A DNA stretch of 64,000 bases from Acinetobacter proteolyticus (GCF_000367945.1 NZ_KB849179.1:1082935-1146934), one strand, 5' to 3'; shown: positions 1-8,481, numbered from the stretch's first letter. Translations and numbers: made by a program. The notes: generated by a model from the letters alone, not told the origin.

Positions 1-493
1 GTTGAATCGGGATAAGAGGTTGCCCTACTTCAGCCTCAATTGGATATTCACTTTTCCGTCCCGTTATTTGGTAACCACGGCGCTGATAATAGGCCAACAG
101 TTCAGTTCGGACATCCAAAACATGCATGACTAAATCGCGAATCTTTGGATAATTTTGAGCAATATATAACTCAGCATAATTGAGTAATTCACGCCCATAG
201 CCTTGATTCTGTATGCTTGGATCAATCGCAAAAGTACCTATCTCTATACAATCAGCATTCAAGCTTAATCCAATGCAGGCAACAATCTCATCATTACCTA
301 GCTCACCCACCAATAATTCGAAATTTGGTTGCTGCAATATTTGTTCTAATTGAACTTTACCAATCCGATCGCCTTGCACATACGCTTTTTCAGTTGTCCA
401 ACTACGTTCCGATTGTTCTCTATAAGCGATATTAATCAGCTTAGCCAATTGTTCCAAATCACTATTCTTTGCTTTTCTAATCTGTAAAGACAT
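1..493 (-). CDS. GNAT family N-acetyltransferase (partial, runs off left edge)
   Basis: I read this frame directly: the ATG is at 493 and the frame stays open to base 1, giving about 164 residues without a stop, so the C-terminus lies outside the window. The acetyl-CoA binding motif A is visible near residue 100 as IQNQGYGRELLNYAE (the Q/R-x-x-G-x-G signature), preceded by a beta strand ending in IGTFAIDPS. A later segment, ELLAYYQRRGYQITG, is the usual GNAT C-terminal strand and loop. It should transfer an acetyl group from acetyl-CoA to an amine. The substrate cannot be told from sequence. It lies downstream of and in the same direction as the DUF2057 gene but is separated from it by a terminator. 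Confidence 0.85.
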   Translation of the reverse strand, partial: MSLQIRKAKNSDLEQLAKLINIAYREQSERSWTTEKAYVQGDRIGKVQLEQILQQPNFELLVGELGNDEIVACIGLSLNADCIEIGTFAIDPSIQNQGYGRELLNYAELYIAQNYPKIRDLVMHVLDVRTELLAYYQRRGYQITGRKSEYPIEAEVGQPLIPIQ

Positions 494-516
494 TTTTATT
501 TTATTCCACACAAAAC

Positions 517-540
517 AAAGCCGATGATAACATCGGCTTT
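517..540 (-). terminator. Intrinsic terminator after the DUF2057 gene
   Basis: Perfect 10-bp arms AAAGCCGATG / CATCGGCTTT around a 4-nt loop. On the minus strand a T-rich tract follows, ending transcription of the gene at 557-1240 before the GNAT gene. Confidence 0.85.
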
Positions 541-556
541 GTTATTAAATTTTAGA

Positions 557-1240
557 TTAGTTTGTTTGACCAGCTAACCAAGCCATAAATTTTTGGCGCT
601 CAGCTTTAGATGCTTTCTGCCACAATTCTGCCAATTGTTGATCTGTGGTTTTTGCTGTACCGGCTGCCGCTGCTGTTGTTACTGCTACAGGCGCAGTTGC
701 AACTACTTGCGCTGTTGTTCCTGCATAAACAGGTGCAGGCTGATTCGCAGCATTATTCTTATTCTTTTGCGTTAAATCCAAAGTGCGACTTAATAAATTA
801 CTACCTGTAAACCAAGGCTGTGCTTCATTATTTGCACCTGTTTGCTGTACCACCAATTTTTTGTTTTGATCGTATAAAGCAACAGTAGGTTGATCAGCAT
901 ATTTTTTTGCTGCTTCAAAATCTTTAGGAGCATTTACCAGACCCAACGTATAGGATTGATTGTCTTTCAAATCAGGAGCTTGTAGAGTGACCACACCCGA
1001 TTTAATGATGTCATGTTCACCATTCAAATGTTCAAAATATTCACGATAACGGACATTGACCGTTAAATTACCTGGATCAACTTGATAGTTATTCTTCTTT
1101 GACGGAATTAATCCACTGTTTACTTCTTGACCATTTACAGCAAGAATCACGATTTCTTCAGGGGCAGTAATAGTGACTGCAGAAAAAACTGAACTACTTA
1201 ATAATAAACCGAAAGCAGCAACACCAACTCTTAAAGACAT
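557..1240 (-). CDS. DUF2057 family exported protein (YccT/CsgI-like)
   Basis: A 227-aa protein with a cleavable signal peptide (hydrophobic core at residues 5-20, cleavage after VFSA). The mature N-terminus, starting with a VTITAPEEIVILAVNGQEV-like strand followed by SGLIPSKKNNYQVDPG and repeated beta strands, matches DUF2057. Its E. coli member YccT/CsgI is a periplasmic inhibitor of curli assembly; that role is not shown here. The C-terminal third is rich in Ala and Thr and low in complexity, ending in a short helical QQLAELWQKASKAERQKFMAWL segment (two halves of one helix). It is a single-gene unit with a terminator at its end. The family call is from remembered family features. Confidence 0.75.
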   Translation of the reverse strand: MSLRVGVAAFGLLLSSSVFSAVTITAPEEIVILAVNGQEVNSGLIPSKKNNYQVDPGNLTVNVRYREYFEHLNGEHDIIKSGVVTLQAPDLKDNQSYTLGLVNAPKDFEAAKKYADQPTVALYDQNKKLVVQQTGANNEAQPWFTGSNLLSRTLDLTQKNKNNAANQPAPVYAGTTAQVVATAPVAVTTAAAAGTAKTTDQQLAELWQKASKAERQKFMAWLAGQTN

Positions 1241-1787
1241 TAGACTCTTCTCGATATAAACAATTTATGAAATCGTAAGCACTATGCTCCGCGATTATGA
1301 CCATTTTATGACAAAAACCAAAACTGTCTATTGCAACAATTCGGCTTATTTAAGATATATACATCATATATATGGCAAAAGAAAATGACTTTATCTAACA
1401 TTTTGTTTTATAAAACAAATATATCATTAAGAATTGTCTTGCTGCAAAATTCTGCAAAACATGAGCAAAGCTGCTAGTTATGATTATACCTAAATTGATC
1501 ATTTTGATCTCAGATCTATTTGAAAATTATATTGATTTGAAAGGAAAAAGTTTCAATCTAAAACGTAAAAAACCGCTTAAATAAGCAGTTCCTGTTGAGA
1601 TTGACTAAGAACCCTTCCCTTCAACTGAGTTTTTAATTGCCTGAAATGTAACAATCGCAGCACATGATTCTCATCTGCAAAAATAGAAGTTGAAGCAGTT
1701 AGGAAAATTAATAAACCTAGTTTTTTTCATAAAATATGCCTTTTTAATAGATCATACGTTATAAATAAGCGAATAAAATATATACTA
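1241..1787. other. 547-bp gene-less divergent region
   Basis: AT-rich spacer between the divergent DUF2057 and SDR genes. It must hold both promoters, but no -35/-10 pair stands out. A weak stem around 1570-1590 (CGCTTAAATAAGCAG) could be the remains of a terminator. I see no other feature. Confidence 0.4.
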
Positions 1788-2597
1788 ATGAGTCTATATT
1801 TCGACCAAAAACGAATTATCAATTTAATAGAGAACAATTTTTTGAATAAAACTTTAAGTAATATCTTACCTGTTGCACTGGTCACTGGCTCTACTTCTGG
1901 AATTGGTGCCGCGATAGCTCGCAGACTTTCTAAAGATGGTTATGCATTGGTTATTCATTCACGCAGTTCTACCAGAACTGGACTTGCCTTAGCTGCTGAA
2001 TTAGGAAATGCAATTTACATCCAAGCAGAACTATCAAAAGATGAAGATAGGATAAGACTTATTCATGAGGCTGTATCATGGAGAGGTCGGCTTGATATTC
2101 TGGTCAACAATGCGGGGGTTAGTTGTATTATTCCGCATGATGACTTAATGGCCGCATCACCAGACATCTGGCATGAATTACATGAAGTCAATGTCGTAGC
2201 GCCATTTAGGCTCATCGCTGAAGCAGAAGTTGCTTTGAGAAAATCAGCACAACATGGGCGATCTGCTTGCATCATAAATATTAGCTCACACGCTGGCATA
2301 CGCCCAAAGGGAGCTTCTATACCCTATGCAACATCCAAAGCCGCACTAAACCATATGACTCGCTTACTTGCGCTATCGCTTGCTCCAGATATTCGAGTAA
2401 ACGCAATTGCTCCAGGTTTAGTCAATACGCCTTTAACAAAAAATTGGAAGTCTACTCATCAGCTATGGAGTGAACGTTCGCCTATGCGTAAAGCGGCTGA
2501 ACCAGATGATATTGCTCATTTAGTGGCAATGCTAGCAACTTCAGATTACCTGACAGGAGAAATTCTAATTTCTGATGGTGGATTAAACCTGACCTAA
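1788..2597 (+). CDS. SDR family NAD(P)-dependent oxidoreductase
   Basis: A 269-aa classical short-chain dehydrogenase/reductase. The Rossmann dinucleotide motif TGSTSGIG starts near residue 34, NNAG is at about 107, the catalytic serine is in INISSH, and the Y-x-x-x-K pair is in YATSKAALNHMTRLLA. The C-terminal IRVNAIAPGLVNTPLT segment is typical of the family. The first 27 residues before the first strand are longer than usual and no Shine-Dalgarno sequence precedes 1788, so a TTG at 1842 is an alternative start. The substrate is unknown; pteridine-reductase- or FabG-like enzymes share this layout. It is a single-gene unit convergent with the next gene. Confidence 0.85.
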   Translation: MSLYFDQKRIINLIENNFLNKTLSNILPVALVTGSTSGIGAAIARRLSKDGYALVIHSRSSTRTGLALAAELGNAIYIQAELSKDEDRIRLIHEAVSWRGRLDILVNNAGVSCIIPHDDLMAASPDIWHELHEVNVVAPFRLIAEAEVALRKSAQHGRSACIINISSHAGIRPKGASIPYATSKAALNHMTRLLALSLAPDIRVNAIAPGLVNTPLTKNWKSTHQLWSERSPMRKAAEPDDIAHLVAMLATSDYLTGEILISDGGLNLT

Positions 2598-2615
2598 AAA
2601 TAAATATAGCTTCCT

Positions 2616-2650
2616 GACAACAAAAAAGCCCATCTTTTGATGAGCTTTGC
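2616..2650. terminator. Shared convergent terminator
   Basis: AAAAAAGCCCATC-TTTT-GATGAGCTTT lies between the convergent genes ending at 2597 and 2662. The stem AAAGC..ATC/GAT..GCTTT is imperfect. A related copy occurs at 3614-3646. Confidence 0.65.
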
Positions 2651-2661
2651 CGTTAACTGAC

Positions 2662-3126
2662 TTATTCCCCAATTGGGATTGAGAATTTAAGTTGATTATT
2701 TCTCTGATCCAATGGCACCGAGTTATGTTTCGCAATTTTTTGCTGATAATCTTTTTCAGACATTAAACCTCTGTTCTTGGCCTTCAAAATTGAGTTGAAC
2801 TGTTGCTGATGTGCTTGTGCATTCAAAGCATCGAAATGTCTATGTTCCAAATAATATTGAGACTTATCATGAGGGCTCATATTCGATGTATGCTGTTCTG
2901 CTACATGCGCTTGCTCTAATTCATAATTGCGTTGATTGATACGATCTTGTTCTTGTTGCTTCATTGATTCAAAAAAATCAAATTGTTCACTACTATTAGC
3001 GATCTCTTTATGAGGTGCTTCATTATTTAGAATTAAAAGTGATTTATCTTTATTGAAGATATCATCTGCACTATACACCGAACCGCAAATTACCGTACTT
3101 ATAAAAAGAATTACTATTTTTTTCAC
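2662..3126 (-). CDS. Small secreted protein of unknown function
   Basis: The frame is open from a GTG at 3141, but a second GTG at 3126 gives a textbook signal peptide, MKKIVILFISTVICGSVYSA, so I place the start there (154 aa). No clear Shine-Dalgarno sequence helps the choice. The mature part is hydrophilic and rich in Gln, His and Asn (QQQ, HQQQ, EHRHFD), with no cysteine and no membrane segment, and is mostly helical in character. I do not recognise the family. It is expected in the periplasm or outside the cell. It is convergent with the SDR gene. Confidence 0.65.
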   Translation of the reverse strand: MKKIVILFISTVICGSVYSADDIFNKDKSLLILNNEAPHKEIANSSEQFDFFESMKQQEQDRINQRNYELEQAHVAEQHTSNMSPHDKSQYYLEHRHFDALNAQAHQQQFNSILKAKNRGLMSEKDYQQKIAKHNSVPLDQRNNQLKFSIPIGE

Positions 3127-3318
3127 CAAAACACTCAACACAAAACAAATAAAGACAAGTGTATATTTTATTATTTATTCTAAATAATTTCAAATAAAAC
3201 ATTAAAAACAAAAGCTTATGATTAATCGGTTAAATCATAACGCGCACTCACAACGTTTGATGATGCTATTGTTTTGATTATTTTTTGCTTCAAAAGTAAA
3301 GTAAATATCACAAACAAA

Positions 3319-3342
3319 GAAAACCTCCCGAAGGAGGTTTTT
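3319..3342 (-). terminator. Intrinsic terminator after the 66-aa gene
   Basis: AAACCTCC-CGAA-GGAGGTTT (arms 3321-3328 and 3333-3340), with a U-run on the minus strand, just downstream of the stop at 3357. Confidence 0.85.
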
Positions 3343-3356
3343 ATCTCTTGATTCAA

Positions 3357-3557
3357 TTAAAGATCAGTTCCGATAAACACACTCGAAATAAAGAATTCTG
3401 CATCTTCATCATCAGTGGAATCAAACTCTACCTCAAGGTGGATGACTTCAGCACCTGTCTTGTCTTTGAATTCTGCAAATTTCTTCTCAAGGAAATCTGA
3501 AATCTCATGTTCTAATGTTGCTCGTTCTTGACGATATTGTTCTATTGCTTCTTTCAT
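3357..3557 (-). CDS. Small acidic hypothetical protein
   Basis: A 66-aa protein: an N-terminal helix with heptad character (residues 1-38, EAIEQYRQERATLEHEISDF) and then a strand-rich acidic tail (EVEFDSTDDEDAEFF). No signal peptide, membrane segment or cysteine. I do not recognise it. A Shine-Dalgarno-like AGGAA precedes the ATG (minus strand, 3566-3562) and a strong terminator follows, which supports a real gene. Confidence 0.6.
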   Translation of the reverse strand: MKEAIEQYRQERATLEHEISDFLEKKFAEFKDKTGAEVIHLEVEFDSTDDEDAEFFISSVFIGTDL

Positions 3558-3880
3558 GATGAGTTCCTATTAATCCGAACTACAATAAAAGCAAACTATT
3601 ATGAAAATAACAAGACAACAAAAAAGTCCACCATTTGATGAGCTTTAATTTACGTGATCTACTTAAACTTTGACCACGATAATATAGCAATAGCGCTTAT
3701 CCTACGCACGGTCAAGTTTGTTTAAAGAAAAATTTCCCCGAATAGACCTGCCTTTATCAGTCGCTGATTTTCTATAGATTGAACATTCATAGATCTTTTC
3801 TTTTGTTCTTTACGAATATTATTCTGGCAAGTCTTTATTGAATCAATTTTAATTTGGGTGAATATTGCAATTCACATAAA
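3558..3880. other. Intergenic stretch with a decayed terminator copy
   Basis: No coding region is supported. Bases 3614-3646 resemble the terminator at 2616-2650 (both contain GACAACAAAAAAG and TTTGATGAGCTTT) but the stem is degraded. The rest is AT-rich and holds the promoter of the 66-aa gene. Confidence 0.45.
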
Positions 3881-3904
3881 AAAGAGCACTCAAAAGTGCT
3901 CTTT
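3881..3904 (-). terminator. Intrinsic terminator after the nitroreductase gene
   Basis: Perfect 10-bp arms AAAGAGCACT / AGTGCTCTTT with a 4-nt loop and a T-tract on the minus strand. Confidence 0.9.
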
Positions 3905-3923
3905 CATTGATGCTGCTTTTAAC

Positions 3924-4520
3924 TTAGTTAAAAGTTTTGAAGCGCGCTGCATCATCCATATACGTTTTTTCGCCTGCTGCTGCTTCGATTGAACCGAATA
4001 CAAGCTGAGCGCGTAATTTCCAGTTTGCAGGAATATCAAAAGTTTCCGCAACTTCTGCATCAACAATTGGGTTGTAGTGCTGTAATGATGCACCCACACC
4101 AATTTCAGATAAAGCAGTCCATGTTGCGAACTGAGCGATTGCACTTGAATGTTCTGACCATACTGGGAAGTTATCAGCATATAATGCAAATTGCTCTTGT
4201 AAGCCTTTTACAACATCTTGATCTTCATAGAATAACGCTGTACCAAAACCAGCTGCAAAGCTATCAATTTTTGCACTTGTATTTGCAAATGCTTCTGCTG
4301 GTACCATTTTACGCAAAGTTTCACGTACGATTTCCCAGAATTTAACATGAGACTCACCATACAAAGTCACAACACGTGAAGTTTGCGAGTTGAATGATGA
4401 TGGGCTGTGTTTTACAGCTTCACGGATGGTTTCTTCAACTTTGGTTTGGTCAACAGTAAGATTTTTACCAATTGCATAAATGGTACGGCGTGATTTAATG
4501 CTATTTAAGAAGTTGCTCAT
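3924..4520 (-). CDS. Nitroreductase family protein (Frm2/Hbn1-like)
   Basis: A 198-aa FMN-dependent oxidoreductase of the short nitroreductase type. The N-terminal SIKSRRTIYAIGKN segment and the HSPSSFNSQTSRVVTLYG segment are the flavin-phosphate binding features of this group, and GVGASLQHYNPIVD near residue 145 is the second conserved block. The overall layout matches the Frm2/Hbn1 subgroup seen in yeast and bacteria. Members reduce nitro groups or quinones with NAD(P)H; the natural substrate is unknown. The gene stands alone with its own terminator. Confidence 0.8.
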   Translation of the reverse strand: MSNFLNSIKSRRTIYAIGKNLTVDQTKVEETIREAVKHSPSSFNSQTSRVVTLYGESHVKFWEIVRETLRKMVPAEAFANTSAKIDSFAAGFGTALFYEDQDVVKGLQEQFALYADNFPVWSEHSSAIAQFATWTALSEIGVGASLQHYNPIVDAEVAETFDIPANWKLRAQLVFGSIEAAAGEKTYMDDAARFKTFN

Positions 4521-4660
4521 CTTGTTATTCCTACCTATGTGGCCTATGGGCCGTTATCTTGGATTGAATGTAGTGTATAACGACGCATTTTTTAGGAATA
4601 GCCTAAAAAACATGACAGATCGTTTTATTTTTGAAACAGTCTTATTTTCTATTGGAAATA

Positions 4661-4690
4661 AAAAACTCCACATATCGTGGAGTCTTTTTT
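4661..4690 (-). terminator. Intrinsic terminator after ftsY
   Basis: ACTCCAC / GTGGAGT stem (4665-4671 and 4677-4683), flanked by A- and T-runs, 12 nt beyond the ftsY stop. Confidence 0.85.
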
Positions 4691-4702
4691 AACACCATTG
4701 AG

Positions 4703-5818
4703 TTACTTATCGGTTTCAAACAATGCAGCAACGAATGATTTTGCGGAGAAAGGACGCAAATCATCAATTTTCTCACCTACACCGATATAACGAATCGGTA
4801 CATGAGTACGACTTGCAATATTAAATAACACGCCACCTTTTGCGGTACCATCAAGCTTGGTAATGGTAATCCCTGTTAAGCCAACAGCTTCATCAAACAG
4901 TTGCACTTGGTTAATCGCATTTTGACCTGTGCCCGCATCCACAATCAGCATAATCTCATGCGGTGCAGTTGCATCAATCTTTTGCATCACACGCTTTACT
5001 TTTTTCAACTCTTCCATCAAGTTGGCTTTGTTCTGCAAACGCCCCGCAGTATCTGCGATCAAGACATCAATACCTTTCGCACGCGCACTTTCAAAAGCGT
5101 CAAAAATAACTGAAGCACTATCCGCGCCATGACCTTGAGCCACAACTGGGATATCATTACGATCACCCCAAATTTGCAATTGTTCTGTTGCCGCAGCACG
5201 GAAGGTATCACCTGCCGCCAACATCACTTTCTTGCCTTCACCTTGTAAACGCTTAGCCAATTTACCAATGGTTGTGGTTTTACCAACACCATTTACACCG
5301 ACCATCAGAATCACATACGGTGATTTATTTGGATCAATATGTAAGGGTTTAACACGCGGTGCAAGCAAAGCTACCAATTCTTCTTGCAATGCTTTATACA
5401 ACGCATGTGAATAGATCAAATCACCACGTGCTGTTCGTTCAGTCAGGTTTGCAATAATAGTTTTAGTCGCATCTACACCAATGTCTGCAACCAATAACTG
5501 CTCTTCAACTTCTTCCAATAATTCATCATCAATCTCTTTCCCACCGATTAAGATATTGACCATGCCATCGGTAAAACTACGACGGGTTTTAGTCAAACCA
5601 TCTTTCATGCGACCAAAGAAGCCTGTTGATTTGGTTTCTTCTTCAACAGCTGCAGGTTGCTCGGCAACTGATGCAACTACAGGCGTTTCAACTGTTGGCT
5701 GTACAACTGGCTCTATAATGGGAACATCGACAGCAGGCAAACTCGGCAATGTGACATCGTCATCGCCGATATCAGCATTTATCAAGAATTTATTTTGCAT
5801 ATTCGATTGCTGTTGCAT
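4703..5818 (-). CDS. ftsY: Signal recognition particle receptor FtsY
   Basis: A 371-aa SRP-receptor GTPase. An acidic, Pro/Val-rich N-terminal A domain (residues 1-65) precedes the NG domain. The GTPase motifs are all present: P-loop GVNGVGKT (174-181), DTFRAAA (204-210), DTAGR (256-260) and TKLDGTAKGG (320-329). It docks the ribosome-nascent chain-SRP complex to the inner membrane for co-translational insertion by SecYEG. AAGGA precedes the first ATG by about 7 nt, supporting this start. The rsmD gene often found next to ftsY is absent. Confidence 0.97.
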   Translation of the reverse strand: MQQQSNMQNKFLINADIGDDDVTLPSLPAVDVPIIEPVVQPTVETPVVASVAEQPAAVEEETKSTGFFGRMKDGLTKTRRSFTDGMVNILIGGKEIDDELLEEVEEQLLVADIGVDATKTIIANLTERTARGDLIYSHALYKALQEELVALLAPRVKPLHIDPNKSPYVILMVGVNGVGKTTTIGKLAKRLQGEGKKVMLAAGDTFRAAATEQLQIWGDRNDIPVVAQGHGADSASVIFDAFESARAKGIDVLIADTAGRLQNKANLMEELKKVKRVMQKIDATAPHEIMLIVDAGTGQNAINQVQLFDEAVGLTGITITKLDGTAKGGVLFNIASRTHVPIRYIGVGEKIDDLRPFSAKSFVAALFETDK

Positions 5819-5936
5819 GTCGATTCCTTGAGATTAAAGCAGCTTTTAAAAAGACGGTCAGTCTAGCATAAATTGATTTCGTTTTCCCGATCACGGCAAG
5901 CCATTCATTTATCAATAGAAATGAGTCGCTTAAATC

Positions 5937-6266
5937 TCATTCATCTTCTTTTGCCATCGCAGGATATTGTTTAATCCGATTCGACTCAAATTGATACGCA
6001 TTTAATAATTTGAGGTAGTCAACACGGCGAATTAAAGCATGTGTTAACACTTCTTCAGCCAAATGTTGTGTCCTCGGATGACTGGCTTGCTGTGCGTATT
6101 GAACTATTTTTTGGTATTGCAAAGTATTGATCGGACGTTGTAATGCGTTATACGCGAGTATAAATATAGACAAAATAATAATACCGACCAAAACATTATA
6201 AAATTGGTCTAATTTGAATCCTAATTTGGATTGCATCACTTTATGCTTAGAAATTATAGACAACAT
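5937..6266 (-). CDS. Small single-pass membrane protein, unknown
   Basis: A 109-aa protein with one transmembrane helix (about residues 25-42, YNVLVGIIILSIFILAYNAL) and a soluble, helical, basic C-terminal domain. GAGGTAGG lies 3-10 nt before the ATG. I do not recognise the family. It follows the next membrane gene in the same direction with about 110 nt between, including a strong inverted repeat. Confidence 0.65.
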   Translation of the reverse strand: MLSIISKHKVMQSKLGFKLDQFYNVLVGIIILSIFILAYNALQRPINTLQYQKIVQYAQQASHPRTQHLAEEVLTHALIRRVDYLKLLNAYQFESNRIKQYPAMAKEDE

Positions 6267-6321
6267 AACCTACCTCGAGTTAGAGGTAGTGTATGTCTCT
6301 GATTCACTTAGAACAAGTACA

Positions 6322-6359
6322 ACGTTCAATAAGTCACAATTCCACAACTTATTGAACGT
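6322..6359 (-). terminator. 13-bp perfect inverted repeat between two small membrane-protein genes
   Basis: ACGTTCAATAAGT (6322-6334) and ACTTATTGAACGT (6347-6359) are perfect complements around a 12-nt loop. It lies 18 nt past the stop of the upstream minus-strand gene. It lacks a long U-run, so it may be a terminator, an mRNA-stabilising stem or a protein site. Confidence 0.5.
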
Positions 6360-6376
6360 ATATCACTTTGTAGTGA

Positions 6377-6736
6377 TTAACTAATAAGTGAACGAACAAA
6401 AGCGAAATACAAGATAAAAGCAATGATGACCAAGGTAATAAAAATGGCAAACATACCTACACCACTTTCGGCATCAGCAGGATGCAGTTCATCATCATCT
6501 GCAATATTTTTTAATTCGCCATCATAGATCCGATAAAACTGATCTTTTTGCTCTGGACTTAAATGACTGGCAAAATCATAAACTCGTTTACGCTGTGCTA
6601 AGCAGTAGTCACCCAAGTGGATTTCTTGATGGAAAATGGCTTCATCAAGCAATTGGCGATGATGATGAGCTAAGGCAATGATCTGACTTTCTAATGGTGG
6701 AACGTCTACAGTTACGCCATCAATGACATTTGACAT
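6377..6736 (-). CDS. Small C-tail-anchored membrane protein, unknown
   Basis: A 119-aa protein from the ATG at 6736, chosen because AAGGAG lies 6 nt before it; an upstream ATG at 6763 has no such site. The soluble, His-rich, helical N-terminal part (residues 15-85, with ALAHHHRQLLDEA) is followed by one C-terminal transmembrane helix (VGMFAIFITLVIIAFILYF). I do not recognise it. The anchor places the N-terminal domain in the cytoplasm or periplasm. Confidence 0.65.
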   Translation of the reverse strand: MSNVIDGVTVDVPPLESQIIALAHHHRQLLDEAIFHQEIHLGDYCLAQRKRVYDFASHLSPEQKDQFYRIYDGELKNIADDDELHPADAESGVGMFAIFITLVIIAFILYFAFVRSLIS

Positions 6737-6840
6737 GTTATTCTCCTTTTCTCTTATTCTCACTTTGATTTTACTTAAAATTATTTGTGGTTAATGTTTA
6801 ATCGTGTAAGCTTTTATTTACGCAAAGATACTAAATATAT

Positions 6841-6869
6841 TTGACATTTCCATCAATTTGTCATATTAC
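6841..6869 (+). promoter_or_regulatory. Strong sigma-70 promoter for the Sel1-like gene
   Basis: TTGACA (6841-6846), a 17-nt spacer and TATTAC (6864-6869). Predicted transcription start is about 6876, giving a leader of about 87 nt. Confidence 0.65.
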
Positions 6870-6962
6870 TTTAATAATTCAGAGTTAAAGTAGCTTAAAT
6901 TCAAAGTAGAGTATCTTTGAATAGAATTTGCGGTAATCATAATTAAAATAAGGAGTTATTAT

Positions 6963-7196
6963 ATGATTCAACAATTTACACACCATGAACTAGAGCATGT
7001 ATATGCGAATGCGGTCAATACAATTCAATCGCAAAAAAACTTCCAAGATGCAGTAAAAGAGCTAGAGGAAGTAGCTAAAGCAGGTCACGGTAAAGCGGCA
7101 TTATTTTTAGCAGAGTTGTATTATCAAGGCTTCCGAGTCGAACGTGATTCCTTGAAGGCCCAATATTGGCAAAAGATGGCAACCTTACAAGCTTAA
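6963..7196 (+). CDS. Sel1-repeat-like small protein
   Basis: A 77-aa protein. Residues 28-70 (AVKELEEVAKAGHGKAALFL, then AELYYQGFRVERDSLKAQYW) fit one Sel1-like TPR repeat: A-x-x-x-L-x-x-A-A-x-x-G-H-x-x-A. No signal peptide. Sel1 repeats mediate protein-protein contacts; the partner is unknown. AAGGAG lies 7 nt before the ATG (6951-6956), and a consensus promoter precedes it. Confidence 0.7.
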   Translation: MIQQFTHHELEHVYANAVNTIQSQKNFQDAVKELEEVAKAGHGKAALFLAELYYQGFRVERDSLKAQYWQKMATLQA

Positions 7197-7200
7197 AGAG

Positions 7201-7223
7201 ACGTCACTTAGGTGGCGTTTTTT
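7201..7223 (+). terminator. Terminator after the Sel1-like gene
   Basis: ACGTCAC-TTAG-GTGGCGT followed by TTTTTT. One pair is a G-T wobble. The distal half is duplicated 97 bp downstream. Confidence 0.6.
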
Positions 7224-7403
7224 AATACCTGTGTAAAACGTATTAACATTATCCTTTCATATTTCTGACTTGCGCTACGTCAAAGCTTCATCGCTTTGTC
7301 TTGCTCAGGTGGCGTTTTTTAATACCTGTATAAACCCTATTGACCTCATTCTTCCCTATTGTCTAACTTGCGCTTCGTCAAAACTATAAGTGCTTTGCTC
7401 TAG
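7210..7403. repeat. Imperfect tandem duplication, 97-bp period
   Basis: AGGTGGCGTTTTTTAATACC starts at 7210 and again at 7307. Further matched blocks follow in the same order in each copy (TAACATTATCCTT/TGACCTCATTCTT; ACTTGCGCTACGTCAAAGCT/ACTTGCGCTTCGTCAAAACT; GCTTTGTCTT/GCTTTGCTCT), so the two 97-bp units are diverged copies that include a terminator half. Confidence 0.7.
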
Positions 7404-7517
7404 GACAGTTATTGATACCAACAATATTTGCTTACGATTTAGATCAATTGTTTAAACATAATTGCCATCTATATTTCTTATAATAAAACATAAGTTTAAG
7501 AATATTAGTTTAATAAC

Positions 7518-7895
7518 ATGCACCGTTTTAACCATTTCCAACCAGTCTCACGTGAGTTGATGATTAAAATTTCAATTCTAAAAACAATGATGTATTGTGG
7601 TGTTCTTTGGGGTCTGTACCATCAAGGTTGGGCCATCAAATCAGATCAAGACGGTCATGTATTCCCTTTCTGGCTCAACGGTGTTCAAGCCCATCGCTAC
7701 GCAAAAGCACACTGGAAAAACTACACACCACGTAAAATTACGCCGAAAGATTTTCATGAATCCTTGCTTCCGACCTTAACTCGTTTACAGGTTGAACCTG
7801 CTTTATTCAACTCTTCGCACCGAAAATTTAAACTTTCAACCCAGCAAATGCAGCATTTCTTCTTTATGCCACATCAAGCCACGGCGACAGCTTAG
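7518..7895 (+). CDS. DUF2750-like protein
   Basis: A 125-aa soluble protein. The block ALYHQGWAI-like WGLYHQGWAIKSDQDG, followed by HVFPFWLNGVQAHRYAKAHW, resembles DUF2750 proteins, which share a W-x-L-x-D-x-D-G...P-x-W-P-H...A core and then a segment setting the C-terminal helix. No catalytic role is known for the family. A second in-frame ATG (7560) follows the first by 14 codons. It is a single-gene unit. Confidence 0.6.
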   Translation: MHRFNHFQPVSRELMIKISILKTMMYCGVLWGLYHQGWAIKSDQDGHVFPFWLNGVQAHRYAKAHWKNYTPRKITPKDFHESLLPTLTRLQVEPALFNSSHRKFKLSTQQMQHFFFMPHQATATA

Positions 7896-8033
7896 TCATT
7901 CATGGCCTGACAATGATGACTTTTTAGGCATTCATGAGAAAAAGTTATCATTGAAGAGAAATTAGGACTTTGCAATTAAAAAAAATACCGTTAAGTTAAA
8001 TGAAAATGACAATACAACACAGGTGGATAAACA

Positions 8034-8465
8034 ATGACAATCGTTGCTCAAGTCATCAAGAATAAAGCAGTACAATCAATTTTCACCATTTCACCGAATG
8101 CGACTGTACTTGAAGCAATTAAAATTATGGCAGATAAAGGAGTCGGTGCTTTAGTCGTTGCCGAAGAAGAGAAAGTCGTCGGGATTTTCTCTGAACGTGA
8201 CTATACCCGTAAAATTGCCTTGATGGAGCGTTCTTCAAATAATACGCCTGTCGCTGATATTATGACTTCAAAAGTAATCTCAGTCGGTTTAAACCATACG
8301 GTAGAAGAATGTCTTAACCTTATGACTGATCGTCATTTACGTCATTTACCTGTACTTGATCAAGAGAAGCTAGTCGGTTTTATCTCCATTGGTGATTTGG
8401 TTAAAGCTGCAATGGATGATCAACGTATTCTGATTGAACAGCTGCAACAATATATCTCTGGTTAA
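8034..8465 (+). CDS. CBS-domain-pair protein
   Basis: A 143-aa protein made of two CBS motifs (about residues 8-62 and 74-128), with the typical SPNATVLEAIKIMADKGVGA and VEECLNLMTDRHLRHLPVLD blocks and the end-of-domain GIFSERD and GFISIGDL. CBS pairs bind adenosine nucleotides or NAD(H) and usually sense energy state; a stand-alone pair like this acts through partners. The ATG follows a purine-rich GGTGGATAAACA sequence. It converges on the argD-type gene with a shared terminator. Confidence 0.85.
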   Translation: MTIVAQVIKNKAVQSIFTISPNATVLEAIKIMADKGVGALVVAEEEKVVGIFSERDYTRKIALMERSSNNTPVADIMTSKVISVGLNHTVEECLNLMTDRHLRHLPVLDQEKLVGFISIGDLVKAAMDDQRILIEQLQQYISG

Positions 8466-8481
8466 AGATTTAATCAGACAT

